A stretch of 64,000 nt of DNA from Afipia felis ATCC 53690 (GTDB lineage: Bacteria > Pseudomonadota > Alphaproteobacteria > Rhizobiales > Xanthobacteraceae), in the NCBI RefSeq assembly GCF_000314735.2, contig NZ_KB375270.1, positions 1,302,001 through 1,366,000 of the forward strand, given 5' to 3'. A model generated the notes under the pieces. It had not been told where the DNA came from. It ran no database searches and saw only the letters and a list, made by a program, of their open reading frames with translations. Below are positions 25,093 to 33,776 of the stretch, in pieces. Each line of letters opens with the position of its first letter. Position 1 is the first letter of the stretch. The position numbers were made by a program, and so were the translations under genes.

Positions 25093-25712
25093 GGCCAGCC
25101 TCGCTCCACGCCGGCTTCCTTCAGAAGCTCGGCCAGTTTCTTGCGCGCATAGAACAGGCGCGTCTTCACCGTGTTCTCCGGGATGCCGACGATCTCGGCG
25201 ACCTCCTCCACGGACTTCTCGTGGTAGTAGACGAGATCGACGATCTCCCGATGGTCCTGCGACAGCTTTGCCAGACAGTTGCGCAGCGCATTCCCGGTAT
25301 CCTTCTTGGCGACAGCAACCTCCGGATCGTCGGATGTGTCCTCGATCGCCGCCGCTGTCTCGTCATCGAGCTCCGCATCCTTCTTCTTGCGCAGCGCCGA
25401 CAACGCCTTGAACCGCGTAATCGCCAGCAGCCAGGTCGACACGGCGGATCGCCCTTCGAACTTGCCCGCCTGACGCCATACATCCAGAAACACCTCGCTG
25501 ATGAGGTCTTCGGCGACCTGCTCCTTCCGCACCAGACGCAACGCGAACCGATACACCCGGACGTGGTATCGTCCGTACAAAACCTGCATCGCGAGACGAT
25601 CGCCCTGGGCGATACGGCCGATCAGGGATTCATCCGAAGCCGCCTGTGTCGCGCTCAATGGCCGTCTCGCAAGGTTGGTCGCACGAGGCGGCGACCGGGT
25701 TCGATCAATCAC
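25089..25712 (-). CDS. ECF-type RNA polymerase sigma factor
   Basis: 207 residues if the GTG at 25712 (VIDRTRSPPRATNLARRPLS) is used; the frame is open to 25799 and no start has a strong ribosome binding site. Region sigma-2 is clear: DRLAMQVLYGRYHVRVYRFA, AEDLISEVFLDVWRQAGKFE, and VSTWLLAITRFKALSALRKK. The linker is acidic. Region sigma-4 follows: LSQDHREIVDLVYYHEKSVE then VGIPENTVKTRLFYARKKLA. First gene of a sigma / anti-sigma / S8 peptidase operon, so probably autoregulated. The upstream region (25713-25919) has an AT-rich stretch and a 12-base palindrome at 25877-25888. Confidence 0.88.
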   Translation of the reverse strand: MIDRTRSPPRATNLARRPLSATQAASDESLIGRIAQGDRLAMQVLYGRYHVRVYRFALRLVRKEQVAEDLISEVFLDVWRQAGKFEGRSAVSTWLLAITRFKALSALRKKKDAELDDETAAAIEDTSDDPEVAVAKKDTGNALRNCLAKLSQDHREIVDLVYYHEKSVEEVAEIVGIPENTVKTRLFYARKKLAELLKEAGVERGWP

Positions 25713-25876
25713 AACATCGTCCGGGCAAACGCCGCCGGAAAGGCAGCGAAAATGCCCTTGAAGCAAAGGTTGGGCAAGCTGCGCCCGCACGGACCGCATT
25801 TCGCCGCCGAAAATCGGCTCAAAACCACGTAACGGCCAATTAAACTATTGATACATATATAAATTTTTAGGCTTTA

Positions 25877-25888
25877 TGCGGTACCGCA
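25877..25888. promoter_or_regulatory. 12-bp palindrome between divergent sigma and diguanylate cyclase genes
   Basis: TGCGGTACCGCA is a perfect palindrome in the divergent intergenic region next to an AT-rich stretch (25843-25871). It could be an operator; no regulator is assigned. Confidence 0.3.
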
Positions 25889-25919
25889 GTTTGCCGTCCG
25901 AACTCTGCAAAGCAGCGCG

Positions 25920-27116
25920 ATGATACCAAACCTAAACGCTTTGCAGACTAATTTAGCTAAGAGCTGCGGGGTTTTCGCCATGTGGGGAGCAGTCCTTCCC
26001 CTCAAATTGATGGAGTCGAACAGCGCCGATGCGCCTGCATCGGAGGTGCTGCCGCGCCGCGCACTCCAGCGCCGCCAGATCCCGACCATCATAGCACTCA
26101 GCTATTTCACCGACGCGGTGGTGCTGGCACTCTACGCCTATGCAGGCACCGTTAGCGTGACCACCCCGCTGGTGTTTCTGGTCTGCGCGCTGCTCAGCGT
26201 CGCCTGCTTCGTTCTTCTCTCGGACACGCACTTCAACGACCGCTTCAAGGATCACTATCTCGTCCTTCAGCAGATGAGCATCAGCTTCCTCCTGATGCTG
26301 TCGTTCACGTACGTCGCGCCGGAAGTCGGATGCGTGTTTCTCTGCTCGCTGTTCGTGATCGTCGCGCTCGGCTCGCTGCGCTCGACGATGCTGCAGATCG
26401 TCATCGCCTGGGGCATGCTGACCATCGGCCTCGCGTGGCTGTTCCTGTTCACGAACCTTCCGATCGGAATGCCACACGGCACGTTTGCCGAGCGCTTTGC
26501 CACCCTGTTCCTGTTCGCCGTCACCATCGGCCGTTGCATGATGGTCGGAATGTTCTCCAGCGCGCTCAGGGAATCCTTTTACACGCAGGGTCTCGCGCTC
26601 AAGGAAGCCTATCGCCGCATCGAGGAATTGGCGGAATTCGACGAACTGACAGGCGCGCATAACCGGCGCAGCATCATGCATGCGCTGGCCGAGGAGAGCG
26701 AACGCACGATCCGCATGAACAGCGCCTGCTCCGTCGCGCTGATCGACCTCGACTGGTTCAAGAAGATCAACGACCATTACGGTCACCCCGCCGGCGATGA
26801 GGTGCTGCGCACCTTCGCGATCACGATGTTCGCCAACATGCGGGCGATCGACAAATTCGGCCGCTACGGCGGCGAGGAATTTCTGCTGGTCCTGCCCGAG
26901 ACGAGCGAAGACGCCGCCGAGAAGGTGGTGGACCGCATGCGCATGATCGTCGCGGACATCGACTGGAATTCAATCTCGCCGGGCGTCGCCGTGACGATGT
27001 CGGCGGGCGTGGCCACGCTGCGCCCGGGCGAGACACCAGAGAACCTTCTGCTGCGGGCCGACGTGGCGCTATATCGCGCCAAGGATCGCGGACGAAACAG
27101 GATTGAGCGCGCTTGA
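25920..27116 (+). CDS. Membrane diguanylate cyclase (GGDEF)
   Basis: 398 residues if started at 25920; an ATG at 25980 is an equally good start. Five to six membrane helices lie in the first 215 residues. The GGDEF domain follows a short linker: EFDELTGAHNRRSIMHALAE, VALIDLDWFKKINDHYGHPA with the metal-binding Asp, and the active site GGEEF at 317-321. RAID at 308-311, five residues before it, is an RxxD product-inhibition site. It is therefore likely to make cyclic di-GMP and to be feedback-inhibited. There is no EAL domain. A DUF2336 gene follows closely, with frames touching at 27103-27116, implying a shared transcript. Confidence 0.88.
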   Translation: MIPNLNALQTNLAKSCGVFAMWGAVLPLKLMESNSADAPASEVLPRRALQRRQIPTIIALSYFTDAVVLALYAYAGTVSVTTPLVFLVCALLSVACFVLLSDTHFNDRFKDHYLVLQQMSISFLLMLSFTYVAPEVGCVFLCSLFVIVALGSLRSTMLQIVIAWGMLTIGLAWLFLFTNLPIGMPHGTFAERFATLFLFAVTIGRCMMVGMFSSALRESFYTQGLALKEAYRRIEELAEFDELTGAHNRRSIMHALAEESERTIRMNSACSVALIDLDWFKKINDHYGHPAGDEVLRTFAITMFANMRAIDKFGRYGGEEFLLVLPETSEDAAEKVVDRMRMIVADIDWNSISPGVAVTMSAGVATLRPGETPENLLLRADVALYRAKDRGRNRIERA

Positions 27117-27168
27117 GGATATCGTTGCCTGCCGTGAGAAACGCGGCGGGTATTTGGGACAGAAGTCG

Positions 27169-28281
27169 ATGGGTGTAAATACCGCCAGCGCCACCAGTCT
27201 GTTGGCAGATCTTCAAGCCGCTCTGACGCACGGAACCGTGGCGCGTCGCGTCGAAGCGCTCCGCCGCGTCACCGACCTGTTTCTGTTCGCGCCTTCCGAT
27301 TATTCCGACACGCAGATCGCTCTGTTCGACGACGTCTTCCAGTGCCTCCTGCTCAAAATGGAACAATCGGCGAAAGTGCTGCTGGCGAAACGCCTGGCGC
27401 CGGTCGCCGAAGCTCCGCCGGGCGTGATCCACACCCTCGCCTTCGACGACCTCATCGACGTCGCGGCCCCGGTTCTGGTCTATTCCGACAGGCTCAACGA
27501 GGAAGCGCTGGTCCGGAACGCGCGGGAAAAGGGCCAAGGCCATCTGCTGGCGATCTCGAAACGCAAGGCTCTCGGCCATGCCGTCACCGACGTGCTGGTC
27601 GAACGCGGCAACGATGTCGTCGTCGAAAGCACGCTCAACAATCCCGGCGCCGAGTTCTCCGACGACGGATATTCACGCCTGCTGACGCGCGCCGAAAGCC
27701 ACGACGGCATCGCCACCTGCCTCGGCATGCGTCCCATTCCGCGGCACTTCTACCTGCAGCTCGTCGCCAAGGCGTCGCGGTCAGTCCGGGCGAAGCTCAA
27801 CGAAGCCAATCCGCATCTCGCCGATGATGTCGCCGCCGTGGTGAAGGAAGTCGCGGTCAACGCCAGCGCCGCGAAAACCGAGGAAACTCTTCGCGCGCAG
27901 ACGCTCGTCAAGCTGCTCCACACCGATGGCCGCCTGAACGAAGCGCAGGTAGCGGCCTTCGCCGCGAGCGGCCGCGTCGAGGAAGTTTCCACCGCCATCG
28001 CGCTGATGACCGACGTGCCGATCCTCACCGTCGAGAACATGATGATCGAGCCGCGCGCGGAAGGACTTCTCGTTCTGGCGAAGGTTGCGGGCCTGAACTG
28101 GACGACCGTCGAAAAGATCCTGAAGGCGCGGCATGTGGCGAGCGACGAAAGCATTTCGACGAGCCTTGCCGAGTATCAGGACCACTTCAACCTGCTGCGG
28201 CCCGCGACCGCGCAGCAGGTGCTGCGCTTCTACCGGATGCGCGAGGCCGGCGCCGTTCCCGCGGCTGCGGCTGCATCCTGA
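27169..28281 (+). CDS. DUF2336 domain-containing protein (second of two)
   Basis: 370 residues from the ATG at 27169; a TTG at 27103 would overlap the cyclase gene. The DUF2336 pattern is strong: SLLADLQAALTHGTVARRVE, RRVTDLFLFAPSDYSDTQIA, LFDDVFQCLLLKMEQSAKVL, then helical-repeat-like units such as RNAREKGQGHLLAISKRKAL. Family function is not established. Its place directly behind a diguanylate cyclase suggests involvement in cyclic di-GMP signalling, perhaps as receptor or adaptor (inference). The region 28282-28477 after it holds no gene. Confidence 0.8.
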   Translation: MGVNTASATSLLADLQAALTHGTVARRVEALRRVTDLFLFAPSDYSDTQIALFDDVFQCLLLKMEQSAKVLLAKRLAPVAEAPPGVIHTLAFDDLIDVAAPVLVYSDRLNEEALVRNAREKGQGHLLAISKRKALGHAVTDVLVERGNDVVVESTLNNPGAEFSDDGYSRLLTRAESHDGIATCLGMRPIPRHFYLQLVAKASRSVRAKLNEANPHLADDVAAVVKEVAVNASAAKTEETLRAQTLVKLLHTDGRLNEAQVAAFAASGRVEEVSTAIALMTDVPILTVENMMIEPRAEGLLVLAKVAGLNWTTVEKILKARHVASDESISTSLAEYQDHFNLLRPATAQQVLRFYRMREAGAVPAAAAAS

Positions 28282-28408
28282 CGCCGCTCAGCTACTGGTC
28301 TTGATATGGATGTTCTCCATTCGGTCAGCATGCGTCGCTGCAGCAAAGGAACCTGCGTCCGATAAATGCGTCGGCGAGCGTACACAGTGAGCGCCCATTT
28401 GAAATGAA

Positions 28409-28447
28409 AACTCCCGACGAGCGGCATAGGCCGAACTCACCGGGAGT
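28409..28447 (-). terminator. Rho-independent terminator for the DUF992 gene
   Basis: On the minus strand, ACTCCCG (28447-28441) pairs with CGGGAGT (28416-28410), with an inner CGGC/GCCG pairing, followed by TTTTCATTTC. It lies 30 bases past the DUF992 stop. Confidence 0.6.
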
Positions 28448-28477
28448 CATGAAGCGGCAGATCAGGTTTTGCCTGCT

Positions 28478-28948
28478 TTACCGAAGCGACAGATTGGCAA
28501 CGCCCAAAGCCAGATTCACACCCGTGCGGCCTTCGACGGACAAGGGTTGCAGGGAAATCGCGTTATTCGACCCGCCGATCAGCACATTGGCTCCTACGCC
28601 GGGCCCAAATGACGCACTGCCGCTTGCTCCGACATAATTACCCCGCAGCGACGCACGGCCGACATGCGAGACAGGAGCGAAGACAGCCCAGACGAACCTG
28701 GCGCCTGAGGTCACGCCGACATCAAGCCCGAACCTTCTGACCGTCCCGGTATATGAATAATTTTTTCTCGTCCGATTCGAATGAAAAGTGCACCGGAGAT
28801 TCTGCCGGGAGCCAATGATCATTCCGACAGTCGTTCCGGACGTACAAGTCAGTCCGCCGGCGCGAACGCCCCGGTTTTGTGCGGAGGCCGGCAGAGCAGT
28901 TGCAACCAGAGAAACAAGCGCGATGGCAGATAGCCAGATCTTCGACAT
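28478..28948 (-). CDS. Secreted DUF992 protein
   Basis: 156 residues with a Sec signal peptide (MSKIWLSAIALVSLVATALPASAQ). The mature part has a central pair of Cys (GGLTCTSG and NLRCTFHS), KNYSYTGTVRRFGLDVGVTS, and a Gly/Ser/Ala-rich C-terminal half with GNYVGASGSASFGPGVGANV. This pattern is that of the alphaproteobacterial DUF992 family of small exported proteins, where the Cys pair probably forms a disulfide. Function unknown. AT-rich flanks suggest it stands alone. Confidence 0.8.
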   Translation of the reverse strand: MSKIWLSAIALVSLVATALPASAQNRGVRAGGLTCTSGTTVGMIIGSRQNLRCTFHSNRTRKNYSYTGTVRRFGLDVGVTSGARFVWAVFAPVSHVGRASLRGNYVGASGSASFGPGVGANVLIGGSNNAISLQPLSVEGRTGVNLALGVANLSLR

Positions 28949-29126
28949 TCTTTATCTCCTCAACAAAAGCGAGCGCAGTATCCATTCTCAACATCCAGTT
29001 CTGCTAATCGATAGCAGACGGCTGTTTTTAGCAACCTCTTTCTGAAACGATGTCATGAGGCAAAACGAACCCGCCGCAGACACCCGATAGATTCATCGAA
29101 TGACTGCGGCGATACGAATGAGCCGT

Positions 29127-29435
29127 CTATCTGCGGCAATAACGACTGGCAACCGCATGATAGCGACCATGCCGGGTGCGAACCCAACAACGGCCATTGC
29201 GCCAACGATAGTTTCCGCGCCGCGCTCTTTCGTTTCCGATAACCGCGCCTGTTCCGCCACCAACGACAGCACCGATCGCAGCGCCCCGGCCTCCACCGAC
29301 CGCACCGCCAACGATCGCACCCGACGCGCCACCTACCAACGCGCCACGCCCGGCGCTGCTCTGCGCGTGTGCTTCTCCGAGAAACGGAATTGTCATGATT
29401 GCAAGCAAAGACAGCAAGAACAGGAGTCGATACAT
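29127..29435 (-). CDS. Small glycine-zipper exported protein
   Basis: 102 residues with an N-terminal signal peptide (MYRLLFLLSLLAIMTIPFLG, cleavage near AHAQ). A glycine-zipper region follows, with repeated GxxxG spacing: GALVGGASGAIVGGAVGGGR and GAAIGAVVGGGTGAVIG. A basic C-terminus has two Cys (GRCWVRTRHGRYHAVASRYC). Glycine zippers pack in membranes and occur in outer-membrane or envelope lipoproteins. No lipobox is visible. No partner gene is evident; function unknown. Confidence 0.7.
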   Translation of the reverse strand: MYRLLFLLSLLAIMTIPFLGEAHAQSSAGRGALVGGASGAIVGGAVGGGRGAAIGAVVGGGTGAVIGNERARRGNYRWRNGRCWVRTRHGRYHAVASRYCRR

Positions 29436-29672
29436 TTCATACCTCCCAGATCAGTTCGCCATGGATTTGTGCAACGCGAGAAAGCCGATGCTATCTCATC
29501 CACCATCATCGGTCTTCTGAAATTGCGGTCGCATCGCAGCAGACAAAATCTCTCATATGTCATGCACGGATACGATCCGCCATTGATCTCATCAAATTCG
29601 ACTAAAATGGAAGTTGGATTGAATTGGTGAATGCCCGCGATGAGCTTGCATTCATCCCCTTCTCAATTCGCT
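29436..29672. other. Intergenic region, no gene seen
   Basis: Lower GC; lies between the glycine-zipper gene start and the stop of the anti-sigma gene. No convincing frame or hairpin. Confidence 0.3.
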
Positions 29673-30311
29673 TCAGAAGCGCAAGATACGGCGGCCGATC
29701 ATCGCGCCGATGAAGGTCACGAACGCCGCCGCCAGCGTGTACCAGGTCGCCACGAACAGCGGCGAATCGTCCATGCAATGGGCGGCGTAGATCGCCGCAC
29801 CAAGTCCCGCGGACATCAATCCTGCCAATGCGCCCGTCAGCATCGGGCGTGAAGTCGCGCCATGCCGCAGCGTCAGCAATGCGGCAATCAGGAACGGCGC
29901 CGAAAACAGCGGAATGGACGACATGCAGGCGACCGAACTCGATCCGACCAGCCGGCCGGTCCAGTTCACGCGCTGAGGCACGGCAAAATCGGCAACGATG
30001 CCGATGCCGAGCAGACCAACGGGCAACGCGAGCAGCCACATCCAGCCGTGAAGCGAAGCATCGGGGCGCGACAGATGCAGGCTCAACGCCGCGGCCGCCG
30101 ACGCCAGTGCGAGTGTGACCACGAATTTCAGATCGAAGAACGGATTGTACATCGCCGTCGCGATGTCAGGCCGCATACCGAGAGTCATCATGAACAGTGC
30201 GCCCGACAGCGGCAGCGCCGCGAACAGTCCGGCGAGCAGCCAGAGCCAGACCGGCTGTGTCCGCGAGGGATGATCGGCGACAAGGCTTGCGATCAGATCG
30301 TCGGTTTTCAT
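29673..30311 (-). CDS. nrsF: NrsF-type anti-sigma factor (DUF1109)
   Basis: 212 residues from the ATG at 30311, overlapping the sigma gene stop by four bases. After a short cytoplasmic N-terminus (MKTDDLIASLVADHPSRTQP) there are six membrane helices, the DUF1109/NrsF layout. Two cysteines occur at 129 (SSVACMSS) and 179 (YAAHCMDDSPLF), the positions where Caulobacter NrsF has the pair needed to sense chromate and cadmium. NrsF binds the sigma factor at the membrane and releases it under stress. Family assignment is firm; the inducer is inferred from the Caulobacter system. Confidence 0.88.
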   Translation of the reverse strand: MKTDDLIASLVADHPSRTQPVWLWLLAGLFAALPLSGALFMMTLGMRPDIATAMYNPFFDLKFVVTLALASAAAALSLHLSRPDASLHGWMWLLALPVGLLGIGIVADFAVPQRVNWTGRLVGSSSVACMSSIPLFSAPFLIAALLTLRHGATSRPMLTGALAGLMSAGLGAAIYAAHCMDDSPLFVATWYTLAAAFVTFIGAMIGRRILRF

Positions 30312-30862
30312 GTCAGGTCTTTCCGCGCGCGGGCCGCCAGCGTGGACAATCCCCGGTGAAGGGCCACCCGCACCGCGCCTTCCTTCATGGCGAACTTCTT
30401 CGCCGTCTCGGTGATCGACAGACCGTCGACCGAAATCGATTGCAGCACGTCGCGCTGGCGTGGCGGCAACTGCTGGAGATGCGCCTCGACATCGACGCCG
30501 TTTGTCGGCTCGGGCGCTTCCTCGCCGGGGAGCACGTCGGTGAAATCGTCGATGTCGACGAACACACGGCGGCCGCGACGGCGCAGCGCATCGATCAGCT
30601 TGTTGCGCGCGATGGTGAACAGCCATGGCGCGAACGGAGCCGTTGGGTCCCAGGTGTGCCGCTTCAGATGCACGGCGAGCAAAGTATCCTGCACGATATC
30701 CTCGGACTGATCGGGCGATTGGCCAGCGCGCAATAGGCCGCGCCGCGCCGCCGCCCGCAAGACCGGCGCGATGGCCGACAGGAGCCGATGGTAAGCGGCG
30801 GTATCACCCGCATTGGCCGACCGCATCAGGTCGGTCCATTCATGTTCCTGGCCGCGCACCAC
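30308..30862 (-). CDS. sigF: ECF sigma factor of the SigF/NrsF type
   Basis: 184 residues starting with GTG at 30862, preceded by GAGGGAGC. Sigma-2 region: LMRSANAGDTAAYHRLLSAI, SEDIVQDTLLAVHLKRHTWD, and PFAPWLFTIARNKLIDALRR. Sigma-4 region: LQQLPPRQRDVLQSISVDGL then KEGAVRVALHRGLSTLAARA. The overlap with the DUF1109 gene identifies it as the SigF group, which in Caulobacter answers heavy-metal stress. Likely autoregulated from the 30863-31072 intergenic region, though I could not pick out the -35/-10 elements. Confidence 0.88.
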   Translation of the reverse strand: MVRGQEHEWTDLMRSANAGDTAAYHRLLSAIAPVLRAAARRGLLRAGQSPDQSEDIVQDTLLAVHLKRHTWDPTAPFAPWLFTIARNKLIDALRRRGRRVFVDIDDFTDVLPGEEAPEPTNGVDVEAHLQQLPPRQRDVLQSISVDGLSITETAKKFAMKEGAVRVALHRGLSTLAARARKDLT

Positions 30863-31072
30863 GCTCCCTCAAGGCAATACGGCCTGTTTTCTAGGATGTT
30901 ACGGCGGTTGATGGCAAATCGCCCGGTTCCGGCATCCCGGGGGGCGGCCTATCGCGCATGCCGCCTCGCTTTGAACCAAAGATTCCCTGCTTTTGCCGCG
31001 ATCTGGCCACCTCCGAGAGGCCATTCTGATGTGGGCGCTGGGCAACACAGACAGAACAACGGAGACGGGATC

Positions 31073-31729
31073 ATGCGACGGAGAATCCGTTATGCCCTGA
31101 TCGTGGCCGCCATGGCTTTCGCGTATGTCGCGGGCAACGCCGGACCCTCGCAGGCAGCACCTCAAGGCGAGGCGGCTGCTTCCAGCGCAAAACCGCTTGC
31201 GCTCAGCAAATTCACCAAACACCGCAAGAAGCACGTACGCCACCACGCCCGTTCTTCAAAGAAGCATCACACCAGCGCCAAGGATTCCTCAAAGGTTTCT
31301 TCCAAGGCCAACAAGAACGACGATGCCAAAACCGCGAACGGGGCGGAGGCGGATACACCTATGTCGCCCTCGGTTGCCAATGCCCACGCCGAATTGACCA
31401 GCCCTCCTCCGGAGCAGCCGATGGTCGCACAGAACATGGTGCCCGACACCTCCACCCTGACCGATGCCGACAAGGCCGCAGCTGCGGAGCCTGCTCCGAG
31501 CGGCGTTCAGGTCACCACGTCCGACCAGTTGAACGACATGGACCGCGATGCTGCGGCCTCGGCCGCAACGCCGGAGCCCGCGACCGTCGCGCTCGCTCAG
31601 ATCGCACCTCCCGCCGCCGCGGCGAGCGAGGACTCCGCATGGGGCAACGCCTCACTGATCGGAAAGATTTTCATCGCCTTCGGCGTGATGCTGACGCTCG
31701 CCTCCGCAGCGCGGATGATTATCGCGTAA
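31073..31729 (+). CDS. Exported Lys/His-rich protein with C-terminal membrane helix
   Basis: 218 residues from the ATG at 31073 (GGAGACGGGATC upstream). A signal peptide ends near SQAAP. A strongly basic segment follows at about 43-66 (KHRKKHVRHHARSSKKHH), then Lys/Ser-rich and acidic/Ala/Pro-rich disordered stretches. The C-terminal membrane helix is IGKIFIAFGVMLTLASAARM. The His/Lys cluster could bind metal, nucleic acid or anionic polysaccharide (inference). It diverges from the sigF-nrsF pair, so it may be a target of that sigma factor. No family recognised. Its last 11 bases overlap the convergent acetyl-CoA hydrolase gene. Confidence 0.6.
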   Translation: MRRRIRYALIVAAMAFAYVAGNAGPSQAAPQGEAAASSAKPLALSKFTKHRKKHVRHHARSSKKHHTSAKDSSKVSSKANKNDDAKTANGAEADTPMSPSVANAHAELTSPPPEQPMVAQNMVPDTSTLTDADKAAAAEPAPSGVQVTTSDQLNDMDRDAAASAATPEPATVALAQIAPPAAAASEDSAWGNASLIGKIFIAFGVMLTLASAARMIIA

Positions 31730-33575
31730 GCGCGCCGCACAACAGCCAGCGCCAGACGCGCTCGCGCATGGTTGCGGGCGCATCCAGCCCCATGCGCGCG
31801 AGACAGTCTGCGTCATCTGCACCGCTCGCGGACATTCCTCGCCAAAGCAGCGACAGCAGCGCGGCGGGACTAGCGGAGGCGCGCTGGAGCTTTTGCAGCG
31901 CCGGGATCAGCCGCTGCTCCGTCGCGGTAAAGTCCGTTCCGAACGGAAACTCCGGCAACAATCCCTTTTCATGTAAGGGTGCAAGTGCACGCGCAATGCG
32001 CTCAGGCATGTTGGCGCGATGTGCAGGCGGAATCTCATAAGCCTGCGGCAGCTTGCCCGCCGCCTTTGCCTGCCGCATCAAGTCATCCTGAAAGCGCGAA
32101 TCCGCCACGCACAGCATCGCTGCGATAACTTCGGCGTCGGATTTTCCGCGCAGGTCGGCGATGCCGTATTCGGTCACCACGATATCGCGCAGATGGCGTG
32201 GAATGGTGGTGTGGTCGTAGGACCAGCGGATGTTCGATTCCAGCCGCTTGCCATTATAGCGCGTGGCCTCGAGCGTCAGGATGGAATGCGCACCGTCCAG
32301 CGCGAAAGCTTGCGCGACGAAATTGTACTGGCCGCCGACACCACTCACCATCTGGCCGTTGCTCAGGCCGTCGGAGATCGCATCGCCGAGCAACGTCACC
32401 ATCATCGCGTTGTTGACGAAGCGCGCCTTCGGCCGCCCCGCGCGCTTCGCGGTCTCGTCGCCGTAAAGCTCGTTGGTGAAGGACACCGGCATCATCCGGA
32501 TGCGGTCGAGCCTCTCTGGCGGCATCTCGCGCAATGCACGATAGAACGATTTCGGCCCGAGAAAGAACGCCGCATGCAGCCACGCGCCATCGACCTCGCG
32601 GCGGATAATGCCCGCCTCGATCAAACCGAGGAAAGCCTCGAAGAACATTTCGCTGAGGCCATTCAGCCCTTCCGCGAATGGAGTCAGCGCAGCGGCAGGC
32701 GCGTCCGGCGCAAGACGCCTGACGGCGTCACGAAAATCCACATTGTGACAGTCGCGAACAATGAGACTCTGCGCCAGTGCATCGCCGACCTGACCGATTC
32801 CAATCTGCAACGTGCCGCCATCCTCGATCAACGTCGCAGCGTGCAGACCGATGGCGTATTTCGCATCTCCCACCGGCTCCGAGGGCGGCGCGAACAGCGG
32901 AAAATCTGTCTCCGAGCTGTCGAGGATGGCGTGGAACTCGGAGGCCGGAAGATCGCCCAGCCCCGGCATGAACGGCAATTCCGAGTTCACTTGCCCGATC
33001 AGCTTGAAATCGATCTTGCCCTCAGCGCGTGCTTTCAGAAGATCGAGCGTTGTGTCGGTGTTGCAACTCAGGCTGTAGCGGACCTCGCCATCGACCACGC
33101 GTTTGGCGACGAGCTGCAGTACGACGTTGAGACCACGCGTCAGCATGCCCGCGACGGCGTGGGTATAGTTCGCCGCGATATAATGCTGCTGGGCGTAGCC
33201 GTGATGCAGCCACTTGCCCGCGAGGAAGAAGAATTCCGCGACTTCGATATTCGCCGGCAAGGTCCCGGCGTGCAGCCATTTGGCGTAATCGAGCGTGGGA
33301 TAGCCGCCGAATAGACGCTCGATGACGGGGCCGATGAAACGCCGCTCCAACTCGGATTTCGGTGCGGGCTTTTCCAGCGTCAGCGCGGTAAAAATCGTCA
33401 GCCGGATCGCGGAATCCGCCGCCGCGCGTTCACACAAAGCGTTGGCGATGTGATTGGCCTTGCCGAGCCCGAGCGGCAGGCCGACCACCAACCTGGAGCC
33501 GCAATCGCACAGGATCGCATCCGCGAGCGTGTGGGCGTCGGAATAGACCCTCGACATGCTCTTTTGCCCCGCCAT
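31719..33575 (-). CDS. Acetyl-CoA hydrolase/transferase family protein
   Basis: 618 residues; the ATG at 33557 is an alternative start. Enzymes of this family move CoA between acyl-CoA and a carboxylate such as acetate or succinate, or hydrolyse it. N-terminal features: ADAILCDCGSRLVVGLPLGL and KANHIANALCERA. The C-terminal acetyl-CoA hydrolase domain has MVSGVGGQYNFVAQAFALDG, HSILTLEATR and the conserved VVTEYGIADLRGKSDAEVIA. The length fits the longer bacterial subgroup. Substrate not determined. It stands alone. Confidence 0.82.
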   Translation of the reverse strand: MAGQKSMSRVYSDAHTLADAILCDCGSRLVVGLPLGLGKANHIANALCERAAADSAIRLTIFTALTLEKPAPKSELERRFIGPVIERLFGGYPTLDYAKWLHAGTLPANIEVAEFFFLAGKWLHHGYAQQHYIAANYTHAVAGMLTRGLNVVLQLVAKRVVDGEVRYSLSCNTDTTLDLLKARAEGKIDFKLIGQVNSELPFMPGLGDLPASEFHAILDSSETDFPLFAPPSEPVGDAKYAIGLHAATLIEDGGTLQIGIGQVGDALAQSLIVRDCHNVDFRDAVRRLAPDAPAAALTPFAEGLNGLSEMFFEAFLGLIEAGIIRREVDGAWLHAAFFLGPKSFYRALREMPPERLDRIRMMPVSFTNELYGDETAKRAGRPKARFVNNAMMVTLLGDAISDGLSNGQMVSGVGGQYNFVAQAFALDGAHSILTLEATRYNGKRLESNIRWSYDHTTIPRHLRDIVVTEYGIADLRGKSDAEVIAAMLCVADSRFQDDLMRQAKAAGKLPQAYEIPPAHRANMPERIARALAPLHEKGLLPEFPFGTDFTATEQRLIPALQKLQRASASPAALLSLLWRGMSASGADDADCLARMGLDAPATMRERVWRWLLCGALTR

Positions 33576-33776
33576 TCCGTACCGCCGCGCTCGGGGCCGA
33601 CTGTCATCACCCGTGCGGTAAGGTCAAGCAAATAAGGCGTTTCTCCCCGTAACGCGGTCGGATTGCCACAGCGGCCAACATTTTCGCGGGACAGTTTGCC
33701 GAACCCTTCTCCGGCCAGTATGACTGCCCTTCATGTTGGGGTATCCGCCGTCGCGGGACTTTTCTGATCGGGCGTC

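Noticed and set aside
30788..31072. N-terminal extension of the Lys/His-rich protein
   Set aside because: The ATG at 31073 has a good ribosome binding site and opens directly into a signal peptide, which the extension would bury.
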